From contig NZ_CP038266.1 of the NCBI RefSeq assembly GCF_004564355.1, positions 1,178,001 through 1,242,000 of the forward strand: a stretch of 64,000 bases of DNA, written 5' to 3'. The first letter of the stretch is position 1. Each line of letters opens with the position of its first letter. Under the pieces are notes generated by a model, which saw nothing but the letters and a program-made list of their open reading frames with translations, was not told where the DNA came from and ran no database searches. Shown here in pieces: positions 14,600 to 21,504 of the stretch. Source of the DNA: Microbacterium wangchenii (lineage in GTDB: Bacteria > Actinomycetota > Actinomycetes > Actinomycetales > Microbacteriaceae). The position numbers and the translations under genes are program-made.

Positions 14600-15679
14600 G
14601 TGACGCACCGCCTCACGCTCGACCAGGCCCGGCGCATCATCGTGCGCGCCCAGCTGCTGGATGCCGAGCGGCCCGGCGACGTCGTGGAAGTGGCCGAACA
14701 GCTCGGGTACATCGGCATCGACCCCACCGCGACGATCGCGCCGTGCGAGCACACCGTGCTGTGGTCACGGATCGGATGGTCGTACGAAAGCGGACAGCTG
14801 CGCAAGGCGGTCGAATCCGACCGGCTTCTGTTCGAGTTCGACGGCACATTCCAGCCGATGAGCGCGCTGCCCCTCCTGCTCCCAGAGATGCGCACGTGGC
14901 CCCGGCGCGACAGCAGTAGGCAATGGCTCGAGGCCAACGACCGCTTCCGCACGGACGTGATCGCCCGGCTGCGGGCGGAGGGGCCGCTGCTGAGCACCCA
15001 GATCCCCGACACCGCACAGGTGGCCAAGGCGCCGGACGGATGGTCCGGCTCGCGCTCCGTGCCGCACATGCTGGAGTTCCTGATGCGCCAGGGCGTCGTC
15101 GCCGTCAGCGGACGGGAGGGCCGGCACCGCCGGTGGGATCTCGCCGAGCGCGTGTACCCCTCCGATCTGCCGCAGTACTCCGATGAGGAGGCGGAGCACC
15201 TGCGCCACGAGCGGCGCCTGCAGGCGGCGGGCCTGGCCAGGGAGAAGTCGCCGTGGACGCGTGTCGGCGACGCCGGCGAGCCGGCCGTGATCGAGGGCCT
15301 GCGCTCGAAGTGGCGCGTCGACCCGGAGGCGGTGGCCGCACTGGAGGAGGATGCCGGGGGGCGGGCGGCGCTGCTCAACCCCTACGACAGTGTGCTGTTC
15401 GATCGCCCGAGGCTGCGCGACGTGTTCGGATTCGCGTACGTGCTCGAGCAGTTCAAGCCGAAGCCGCAGCGCCGGTACGGCTACTTCGCGCACCCGATCC
15501 TGCTCGGCGACCGCTTCGTGGGGATGCTGGACGCGGAAGTGGACCGTGCGCAGGACGTCCTGCGAGTCAACGCCGTGCACGAGTTCCTCCCCTTCGAGCC
15601 GGAGGAGGACGAGATGATACGGGCGGAGATCGCCGAGCTGGGGGAGTGGCTCGGGCTGACGGTCACGGGTCTGCGGTGA
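14600..15679 (+). CDS. YcaQ/AlkZ-like winged-helix DNA glycosylase family protein
   Basis: A 359-aa protein of the HTH_42 family (AlkZ and YcaQ/AlkX), which includes DNA glycosylases that unhook interstrand crosslinks. Family signs are the N-terminal LTLDQARRIIVRAQLL, the LGYIGIDPTATIAPCEHTVLWSRIG block, winged-helix repeats, and the C-terminal LLNPYDSVLFDRPRLRDVFGF and RYGYFAHPILLGDRFVGMLDAEVDR. In YcaQ the catalytic motif is Q-hydrophobic-D/Q; by eye the first Gln is Gly here (GYIGID), so activity may differ. Start is GTG with no ribosome site. Stands alone between an SDR and helR. Confidence 0.82.
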   Translation: MTHRLTLDQARRIIVRAQLLDAERPGDVVEVAEQLGYIGIDPTATIAPCEHTVLWSRIGWSYESGQLRKAVESDRLLFEFDGTFQPMSALPLLLPEMRTWPRRDSSRQWLEANDRFRTDVIARLRAEGPLLSTQIPDTAQVAKAPDGWSGSRSVPHMLEFLMRQGVVAVSGREGRHRRWDLAERVYPSDLPQYSDEEAEHLRHERRLQAAGLAREKSPWTRVGDAGEPAVIEGLRSKWRVDPEAVAALEEDAGGRAALLNPYDSVLFDRPRLRDVFGFAYVLEQFKPKPQRRYGYFAHPILLGDRFVGMLDAEVDRAQDVLRVNAVHEFLPFEPEEDEMIRAEIAELGEWLGLTVTGLR

Positions 15680-15728
15680 GCCGGGTCTGACCTGTCGTTC
15701 CCGCCACGTCCAGGATATCGCGGGGGCC

Positions 15729-15748
15729 GGGGCTTGCGGCAAGACCCC
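15729..15748 (+). promoter_or_regulatory. Rifamycin-associated element (RAE) upstream of helR
   Basis: GGGGCTTGCGGCAAGACCCC is an imperfect inverted repeat with a CTTGC-G-GCAAG core. As remembered, the RAE found in actinobacteria upstream of rifamycin-inducible genes (helR, arr, rph, rox) is an inverted repeat of about 19 bp with the same core. It ends 64 bp before the helR GTG. The match is by eye. Confidence 0.75.
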
Positions 15749-15812
15749 CTTGGGGGTCGAGACTCGTTGCCCTGCCTGCCCGCCCCGGGGCAGCCAGGAT
15801 GCTGGAGCACCC

Positions 15813-18002
15813 GTGACCCCCACTGCTTTCGCCCTGCCCGCGTCGCGGTCGGCCAAGGCCGACCCGCATTTGATCGCCGATGACGAACGGCGCTTCGCCG
15901 CCATCGCCGCGCACCTGGACACCACGGTCGCGGCCCTCTCGGCTCGCCGCGACGCCCTCCGCCGCCAGCCGGGAGGCAGCGGTCAGGCCGTGTTGGAGCG
16001 CGACCTCGAGATCCACCGCGTGAGCGCACGTCTGCGCACGTTGAGTCGGTACGGACCGGACCTCGCCCTGGGACGGATCGTGCGCACCGGCGACCCCGAA
16101 CCGGAGTACATCGGCCGCTTCGGCCTAACCGACGGCGACGGACGGCAGCTGCTGATCGATTGGCGCAGCCCGGCGGCGGAGCCGTTCTTCGCTGCGACGC
16201 ATGCCCATCCGCTCGGATTGCACAGCCGCCGCCGCTACCGCTGGCTGGGCGGGCGGGTCGACGACTACTGGGACGAGGTGTTCGGCGCGGAGGACGCCGA
16301 GGCGCGGCACGCCGCCCTGGACGAGGAGTCCGCCTTCCTCGCGGGCCTCGGCGCGGCGCGCACGCCGCGCATGCGTGATGTGCTGTCGACCCTCCAGGCC
16401 GATCAGGACGCGATCATCCGAGCGCCCTCCGACGGCGCGCTCGTCGTGGACGGCGGCCCCGGCACGGGCAAGACCGTCGTCGCGCTGCACCGCGCCGCCT
16501 ACCTGCTGTACGCCGATCCGCGGCTGGCGCCCGGCCGCGGCGGCGTGCTCTTCGTCGGCCCGCACGAGCCCTACCTCGCCTACGTGGCGGACGTGCTGCC
16601 GAGCCTGGGGGAGGACGGCGTGCTGACCTGCACCGTCCGCGACCTGGTCCCCGAGGGCGCGTACGCGCGCGAGGAGAGCGATCCGGAGGTCTCGCGCCTG
16701 AAGGCGTCGGCGACCCTCGTCCGTGCCGTCGAGGCGGCCGTGCGGGTGTTCGAAGAGCCTCCCGGGACTGCGCTGGTGGTGGACACGCCCGCCGCACAGG
16801 TGGTGCTCACGCCCACCGACTGGGCGGACGCCTTCGCCGCCGCCGAACCGGGGACGCCGCACAACGAGGCCCGCGAGCAGGTGTGGGACGCCCTCGTGGA
16901 GACCGTCCTCGCGCGCGTGGAGACCGACGAGGTCCCCGAGCGGATGCTGCGGCGCTTCCTCGCCCGCGACGAACAGCTCGTACGCGTGTTCTCCCGCGCA
17001 TGGCCGCTCCTGGACCCGGGCTTCGTCGTCTCGAGCCTGTGGAGCGTGCCGGCCCTGCTGCGGCGGTGCGCGCCGGAGCTCGGCGCCGCGGAGCTCGAAC
17101 TGCTGCGCCGCACCGACCCGGAGGCATGGACGGCGGATGACCTGCCGTTGCTGGATGCCGCCCGCCGGCGTCTGGGTGACCCCGACGCCGCTGCGCGCAG
17201 ACGACGCCGCGCCGCGGAGGTGGCAGCCGAACGCGACGAGCGATCCCGTGTCGTAGACGATCTGATCGCGGCGGATGACAGCGACCTGAAGCTCATGACG
17301 ATGCTGCGCGGCGAGGACGCCCAGTACAGCCTGTCGGGGCGCGAGGACGAGGAGCCACTCGAGCACCGCGATACGCTCGCCGGCCCCTTCGCCCATGTCG
17401 TCGTGGACGAGGCGCAGGAGCTCACCGACGCGCAGTGGCTCATGCTCCTGGCCCGCTGCCCGTCACGGAGCTTCACGATCGTCGGCGACCGCGCGCAGGC
17501 CCGGCACGGGTTCTCCGAGTCGTGGACGCAGCGCCTGGCCAGGATCGGCCTCACCCGCGTCCGCGAGGAGCGGCTGCGGATCAACTACCGGACGCCGGCG
17601 GAGATCATGGCCGAGGCGGAGACCGCGATCCGCTCGGCCGTCCCCGACGCCGTCATTCCGGTGTCGGTGCGACGCAGCGGCATCCCGGTGCGTCGGGCCG
17701 CCGTCGCCGAACGCGACCGGATCGTCCGCGAGTGGCTCGGGGAGCACCCCGAGGGAACGGCGTGCGTGATCGGCGACGCCACCTTCCCCGACTCGGTGCG
17801 GGTGCGGTCGTTGCGTGCGGAAGCGGTCAAGGGGCTCGAGTTCGACCTCGTCATCGTGGTGGCGCCCGAGACGTGGCCGGCCGGTGTCACCGGCGCGGTC
17901 GACCGGTACGTCGCCATGGCGCGAGCGACTCGCGAACTGGTGATCCTCAGCGATACCGGGACGGGCGCGGCGCGCGCCGAGCCCGCACGGGCGTCAGGCT
18001 GA
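15813..18002 (+). CDS. helR: HelR, RNA polymerase recycling motor ATPase (HelD/UvrD-like)
   Basis: A 729-aa HelD-like superfamily 1 ATPase. HelR removes stalled or rifamycin-bound RNA polymerase from DNA and so gives rifamycin tolerance. The N-terminal arm (KADPHLIADDERRFAAIAAHL, DRDLEIHR-like ERDLEIHRVSARLRTL) and LLIDWRSPAAEPFF match the actinobacterial HelR group. Walker A GGPGTGKT is at about 214-221, Walker B in HVVVDEAQELTDAQW, and motif VI-type residues in VKGLEFDLVIVV. GTG 15813 has GGAG 6 nt upstream; the extension to 15750 would begin just after the RAE and is rejected. Preceded by an RAE. The 3' end overlaps an antisense small gene by 9 bp. Confidence 0.9.
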   Translation: MTPTAFALPASRSAKADPHLIADDERRFAAIAAHLDTTVAALSARRDALRRQPGGSGQAVLERDLEIHRVSARLRTLSRYGPDLALGRIVRTGDPEPEYIGRFGLTDGDGRQLLIDWRSPAAEPFFAATHAHPLGLHSRRRYRWLGGRVDDYWDEVFGAEDAEARHAALDEESAFLAGLGAARTPRMRDVLSTLQADQDAIIRAPSDGALVVDGGPGTGKTVVALHRAAYLLYADPRLAPGRGGVLFVGPHEPYLAYVADVLPSLGEDGVLTCTVRDLVPEGAYAREESDPEVSRLKASATLVRAVEAAVRVFEEPPGTALVVDTPAAQVVLTPTDWADAFAAAEPGTPHNEAREQVWDALVETVLARVETDEVPERMLRRFLARDEQLVRVFSRAWPLLDPGFVVSSLWSVPALLRRCAPELGAAELELLRRTDPEAWTADDLPLLDAARRRLGDPDAAARRRRRAAEVAAERDERSRVVDDLIAADDSDLKLMTMLRGEDAQYSLSGREDEEPLEHRDTLAGPFAHVVVDEAQELTDAQWLMLLARCPSRSFTIVGDRAQARHGFSESWTQRLARIGLTRVREERLRINYRTPAEIMAEAETAIRSAVPDAVIPVSVRRSGIPVRRAAVAERDRIVREWLGEHPEGTACVIGDATFPDSVRVRSLRAEAVKGLEFDLVIVVAPETWPAGVTGAVDRYVAMARATRELVILSDTGTGAARAEPARASG

Positions 18003-18179
18003 CGGTGCGCCCGGATCGAAGGAGCGCAGCATGTCCTCCTCGACGGCGTTGTCGGCGTCGAGTTCGTCCTCGGTGCGCTCATCGCCGCCGGTGGGGGCGT
18101 CGTCGCCCGTGGGCGCGCCCTCACCCGAGGGCGTCGTGGGCTCCGCCGAGCCGGGGTTCTCCTGCTCGGGCGTGCTCAT
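17994..18179 (-). CDS. Acidic micro-protein (61 aa), second of pair
   Basis: A 61-residue Glu/Asp/Pro/Gly-rich protein without hydrophobic core, probably disordered. Its ATG overlaps the stop of the upstream acidic gene (ATGA), and GGACGGAG is present upstream, so both are co-translated. The 3' end overlaps the end of helR by 9 bp on the other strand. C-terminal EEDMLRSFDPG is the only less degenerate stretch. Unknown function. Confidence 0.6.
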   Translation of the reverse strand: MSTPEQENPGSAEPTTPSGEGAPTGDDAPTGGDERTEDELDADNAVEEDMLRSFDPGAPSA

Positions 18180-18361
18180 GAGGCCGCTCCGTCCTGGTCG
18201 GCGGCGATCGCGTCGGCGTCGGCGCTGTTGACGAGGTCGTCGTTGACGTCCTCGTCCAGCACCTCGTCGCCCTCGACGGTGCGGGTGGCGTCGACGTCGG
18301 CGTCCTGCGCGGCGGAGTCCTCCCCACCCGGGACGATGGGGGGCAGCGGGTTGTTCGTCAT
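18176..18361 (-). CDS. Acidic micro-protein (61 aa), first of pair
   Basis: A 61-residue acidic protein starting MTNNPLPPIVPGGEDSA and then rich in Asp, Val, Glu and Ala. AAGGAGAGGAG upstream of the ATG is a strong ribosome site. It is the first gene of a two-gene unit with the protein at 17994-18179, and both are 61 aa, although alignment beyond composition is poor. A GGGGTTGACA box lies about 107 bp upstream on its strand. Divergent from the small membrane protein gene at 18515. Confidence 0.65.
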   Translation of the reverse strand: MTNNPLPPIVPGGEDSAAQDADVDATRTVEGDEVLDEDVNDDLVNSADADAIAADQDGAAS

Positions 18362-18414
18362 GAGAGCTCCTCTCCTTCCCCCCGACGCTACGGTGAGCAC
18401 CCGCACCTGCGGGC

Positions 18415-18478
18415 GGGGTTGTCCCGGGCCGGGCCGCGGGTGTAGACCCTGTCCGGTCGGCCGCCGGGTGTCAACCCC
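18415..18478. promoter_or_regulatory. Overlapping divergent promoter candidates
   Basis: On the plus strand GGGGTTGTCC (18415-18424) faces the membrane micro-protein at 18515. On the minus strand GGGGTTGACA (18478-18469) faces the acidic gene starting at 18361, with CAGGGT 17 bp downstream as possible -10. Between them GGGTGTAGACCC (18439-18450) is itself nearly palindromic. The shared box suggests a common sigma factor or activator. Confidence 0.4.
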
Positions 18479-18514
18479 TGGAGACCCGGCGCGCGCACCG
18501 GCCACGCTGGAAGC

Positions 18515-18673
18515 ATGGTCGGAGTCGCAGTCGTCCTTGTCCTCGTCGGTCTCGTTCTGCTGCTTCTGGGCATCTTCGTCCAGGCGGTAAAGTTCCTCCT
18601 GTGGGTCGGCGCGGTGCTCCTGATCCTCGGGGTCATCGCGTGGCTCATGCGCTACATCCGCCGCCAGACCTGA
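18515..18673 (+). CDS. Two-segment membrane micro-protein (52 aa)
   Basis: A 52-residue hydrophobic protein: two membrane segments (VGVAVVLVLVGLVLLLLGIFV and LLWVGAVLLILGVIAWLM) joined by QAVKF and ending in RYIRRQT, which places the C-terminus in the cytoplasm. Similar two-span micro-proteins are widespread in actinobacteria and often stress-induced. A CACGCT hexamer ends 6 nt before the ATG, as at glsA. It is shorter than usual annotation cut-offs but the perfect two-span pattern argues that it is real. Confidence 0.65.
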   Translation: MVGVAVVLVLVGLVLLLLGIFVQAVKFLLWVGAVLLILGVIAWLMRYIRRQT

Positions 18674-18713
18674 CGCCTCGCGCGTCGCGCCCCGCTCTGG
18701 CACCATCGGTGTC

Positions 18714-19154
18714 ATGAGCGTCGCCCTCTCTCCCGAGCGGGTGCGTGACCTCGCGCTCCTGCGGCGCGTGCGCGACCGCATCGACCGGGAGTACGCGCAG
18801 CCGCTGAGCGTGGAGTCCCTCGCCCGCGACGTGCACATGTCGGCGGGCCACCTGAGTCGCGAGTTCCGCGCGGCGTTCGGCGAGTCGCCGTACGCGTACC
18901 TCATGACCCGCCGCATCGAGCGGGCGATGGCGCTCCTGCGCCGCGGAGACCTCAGCGTCACCGACGTGTGCTTCGCGGTGGGGTGCTCCTCTCTCGGCTC
19001 CTTCAGCACGCGTTTCAGCGAACTGGTCGGCATGCCGCCGAGCGTCTACCGTGAGAGCGCGGCGGAGGCCACGGCAGGCATGCCGGCGTGCACCGCCAAG
19101 CAGGCCACGCGACCGGTCAGGAATAGAGAAGCGTCCGGGGCCGCGTCGGCCTAG
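18714..19154 (+). CDS. AraC-family transcriptional regulator, DNA-binding domain only
   Basis: A 146-aa protein consisting of an AraC/XylS HTH pair (about 14-112): LARDVHMSAGHLSREFRAAFGESPYAYL for the first helix-turn-helix and VTDVCFAVGCSSLGSFSTRFSELVGMPPSVYR for the second, the family signature. There is no ligand-binding domain; a 35-residue Ala-rich tail follows. It lies 10 bp before a VOC gene. Such AraC-VOC pairs are common in actinobacteria, with the VOC protein perhaps acting as sensor or enzyme for the regulated compound. Confidence 0.88.
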   Translation: MSVALSPERVRDLALLRRVRDRIDREYAQPLSVESLARDVHMSAGHLSREFRAAFGESPYAYLMTRRIERAMALLRRGDLSVTDVCFAVGCSSLGSFSTRFSELVGMPPSVYRESAAEATAGMPACTAKQATRPVRNREASGAASA

Positions 19155-19157
19155 CGT
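19152..19157 (+). promoter_or_regulatory. Candidate -10 element, leaderless VOC gene
   Basis: TAGCGT ends 7 nt before the ATG at 19165 and overlaps the last codon of the AraC-type gene, so the VOC gene may also be transcribed separately. Confidence 0.35.
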
Positions 19158-19164
19158 GAGGCGC

Positions 19165-19575
19165 ATGGACATCACCATCCACTCCTCGTTCCTTCCGCAC
19201 ACCGATCCCGACGCCTCCCTGGCGTTCTACCGCGACGTCCTGGGCTTCGAGGTCCGCGGCGACGTGGGCTACGGCGGGATGCGGTGGATCACCGTCGGGC
19301 CGGCCGACCAGCCCGACACCGCCATCGTCCTGCAGCCACCCACTGCCGCGCCCGGACTCACCGAGGAGGAGCAGCGGCTCCTGCTGGAGCTGGTCGCCAA
19401 GGGCAGCTATTTCGGGGTCAACCTGGCCACGCCCGACGTGGACGCGGCCTTCGCCGCACTCGAGCAGGCCGGCGCGGAGGTCGTGCAGGAGCCCACGGAT
19501 CAGCCGTACGGCCTGCGCGACTGCGCGTTCCGCGATCCCGCCGGGAACATGATCCGGATGCAGCAGTCCGGCTGA
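19165..19575 (+). CDS. VOC family protein (glyoxalase/bleomycin-resistance fold)
   Basis: A 136-aa single-module pair of beta-alpha-beta-beta-beta units. The first begins ITIHSSFLPHTDPDASLAFYRDVLGFEVRGDV, the second FGVNLATPDVDAAFAALEQAGAEVVQEP and ends YGLRDCAFRDPAGNMIRMQ. The usual metal-binding His and Glu positions are only partly kept, so it could be a binding protein rather than a glyoxalase. Paired with the AraC-type regulator. The exact substrate cannot be told. Confidence 0.85.
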   Translation: MDITIHSSFLPHTDPDASLAFYRDVLGFEVRGDVGYGGMRWITVGPADQPDTAIVLQPPTAAPGLTEEEQRLLLELVAKGSYFGVNLATPDVDAAFAALEQAGAEVVQEPTDQPYGLRDCAFRDPAGNMIRMQQSG

Positions 19576-19581
19576 GGCGCG

Positions 19582-20409
19582 TCAGCGACCGACCGGCTCC
19601 AGCACGCCGTCCGAGGTGGAATCCACCGGAGCATCGGCGACGACGTCGGCCGGGGTGGACATCGCCGTCACAGCGCTCGCCACGCGCTCGGCAAGATACG
19701 CATGCCCGGCCGTCGAGGGGTGATCCCGGCCGATGTCGCCGGTGTCGATGACCGACAGGTAGTTGGCCGGGGTGATCCACTCCTCGGTGATGGGGGAGAT
19801 GTACCACCAGCCGCGCGCGGCGGCGAGGGCGGCCAGGTCCGCGTCGATCCGGGCGGTTGCCGTCTCCACGGGCAGCACCTGCGGTGCCGGCCCGAGGATC
19901 ACGATCGCGGCGTCCGGGAACCGCGCGGCCAGCGCGTCCCAGCCGGCCGAGACGGCATCCCGGTACCCGTCGGCGGGGAGGCGGCGGTCGTTGATCGACC
20001 CCTGCACGATCACGAGGTCGGGAGCCGACGCCGGGTCGAGGGCCGCGATCCGCTCGCCGAACGATCCGCCGTCCCATCCGGGCTTGAGGTAGCCGCTGCC
20101 GCGCACGCCGTCCACGACGGTGTCCCAGCCCAGAGTGCGTCCCAGCACGTATGCGTAACCGAGCGTAGGGTCGGATGCGGCCGAGCCGTAGGTCCACGAA
20201 TCCCCGAAGATCAGGACGCGCGGATCCTCCGGCAGCGCGAGGGCTGCGGGTGCCACCACGGACGCGGCATCCGCACCGGCCGACACCGCCGGGCCGGTGG
20301 GCGCCCACGGGCGCCAGGCCGCCAGCGCGCACAGTGCGGCCACCGCGACCGCGAGGACGGCCAGCGGCCACCGGGGGCGGCGCGGGCGGCGCGGGGCGGG
20401 GGTGCTCAC
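19582..20409 (-). CDS. SGNH/GDSL hydrolase, membrane-anchored or secreted
   Basis: A 275-aa protein with a basic N-terminus and a hydrophobic segment (about 14-32) serving as signal or anchor. The SGNH motifs are visible: GDSW with catalytic S71, a Gly in block II, GSIND in block III and DHPS near the C-terminus with the catalytic Asp/His. The mature domain would act outside the membrane as an esterase, lipase or acetyl-polysaccharide esterase; this type is common among cell-envelope enzymes. Convergent with the VOC gene, 6 bp between stops. Confidence 0.87.
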   Translation of the reverse strand: MSTPAPRRPRRPRWPLAVLAVAVAALCALAAWRPWAPTGPAVSAGADAASVVAPAALALPEDPRVLIFGDSWTYGSAASDPTLGYAYVLGRTLGWDTVVDGVRGSGYLKPGWDGGSFGERIAALDPASAPDLVIVQGSINDRRLPADGYRDAVSAGWDALAARFPDAAIVILGPAPQVLPVETATARIDADLAALAAARGWWYISPITEEWITPANYLSVIDTGDIGRDHPSTAGHAYLAERVASAVTAMSTPADVVADAPVDSTSDGVLEPVGR

Positions 20410-20497
20410 GCGCAGAGCCTAAGCCATCCCGGCGCCCCGGCGGGCAGCGATTCCCACGCCGTGATGCCGGTGGCTGCGCGCGTGCGAGGATTGCTCG

Positions 20498-21301
20498 GTG
20501 CTGCGCCTGATGACCGCCGAACTCGACCTCGATCTGAGGGCGCCGGTGGACCTGATCTTCCAGATCGCCGTCGCCCGCGGGGGCGCCGGGCTGACCGAGC
20601 ACCTCGCCTTCACGCAGGGCGACCGGGAGTACACCGCCGCCGAACTGGTGGATGGTGCGGGCAGCCGTCTGCATCGCTTTCCCGCCGACGCCGGCCTCCT
20701 GAAAGTGCGGTACTCCGCGACGGTGGCCGGGCGTGCCGCGTCCAGCGGCGGCGATGCACTGGAGACCATCACGTACCTGCGGCCGAGCCGGTACTGCCAG
20801 TCCGACGAGCTGTTCGCGCAGGCGCGCCGGCAGTTCCGCGGACTGGAGGGGGCCGCGCTCGTGGCGGCGGTGTCCTCCTTCGTCTCGGCGTCGGTCACCT
20901 ACACCCCCGGGCTCAGTCTCGGCACCGACAGCGCCGTCACGACGCTGCAGACAGGGCAGGGGGTGTGCCGCGACTATGCGCACGCCGTGATCGCCCTGCT
21001 GCGGGCGATGGACGTTCCCGCTCGATATGCCGCCTGCTACGCGCCGGGGCTGGAGCCGATGGACTTCCACGCCGTCGCGGAGGCGTTCGTGGACGGCGGC
21101 TGGTACGCCGTGGACGCGACCCGCCTGGCCGACCGCCGGTCGCTCGTGCGCATCGCCACCGGCCGGGATGCGGCCGACTGCGCCTTCCTCAGCTACCACG
21201 GCGGGAACGTCGTCCTCGAGCGGATGAGCGTCACGGCCGAGGCATCCGACCACGCAGCCACCGAGCCGGACGACCACCTCGCCCTCGTGTCGATCGCCTG
21301 A
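20498..21301 (+). CDS. Transglutaminase-like cysteine protease family protein
   Basis: A 267-aa protein with an N-terminal beta domain (about 1-130) and a transglutaminase core whose triad is C157 (GVCRDYAH), H191 (DFHAVAEAFV) and D206 (VDATRL). This layout matches bacterial transglutaminase-like proteins with peptidase or amidase activity. No signal peptide, so it appears cytoplasmic. GTG 20498 is chosen because a GAGGAT hexamer ends 6 nt upstream and the beta strand LRLMTAELDLDL begins there; ATG 20510 is possible. Divergent from the SGNH hydrolase. Confidence 0.88.
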   Translation: MLRLMTAELDLDLRAPVDLIFQIAVARGGAGLTEHLAFTQGDREYTAAELVDGAGSRLHRFPADAGLLKVRYSATVAGRAASSGGDALETITYLRPSRYCQSDELFAQARRQFRGLEGAALVAAVSSFVSASVTYTPGLSLGTDSAVTTLQTGQGVCRDYAHAVIALLRAMDVPARYAACYAPGLEPMDFHAVAEAFVDGGWYAVDATRLADRRSLVRIATGRDAADCAFLSYHGGNVVLERMSVTAEASDHAATEPDDHLALVSIA

Positions 21302-21328
21302 CGCGCGCCGGGGCATTCTTGAAGAACT

Positions 21329-21360
21329 CTTGCGCTGGTCTTGCGCTGGCGTTGCGGGTG
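21329..21360 (+). repeat. Short direct repeats in the argS leader region
   Basis: CTTGCGCTGGT (21329-21339) and CTTGCGCTGGC (21340-21350) are adjacent 11-bp repeats, followed by a decayed GTTGCGGGTG. They lie in the 203-bp gap before argS and after the transglutaminase-like gene. TTGCG at each repeat could mimic -35 sites. Function unknown. Confidence 0.5.
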
Positions 21361-21406
21361 CACTGACAGCCTGTGGTCATCGGTCCTCGTGATCGAGGGG
21401 GGAAAT

Positions 21407-21441
21407 GAGCGGTCCGCCGTCGGGGGACCGGCGGACCGCTC
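21407..21441 (+). repeat. Hairpin upstream of argS
   Basis: GAGCGGTCCGCCG (21407-21419) pairs perfectly with CGGCGGACCGCTC (21429-21441) across a 9-nt loop. It may terminate transcription from upstream or act in the argS leader. No U-tract follows. Confidence 0.5.
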
Positions 21442-21504
21442 GCTCCGCCCCCGCGGCCCGGTCCTGCTCTCGGTGGCCTCACGGCGCCGCGACCCTAGGA
21501 TGAG

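Noticed and set aside
21302..21504. A T-box or other tRNA-sensing leader before argS
   Set aside because: No T-box core, specifier stem or antiterminator pairing could be found; only repeats and one hairpin.
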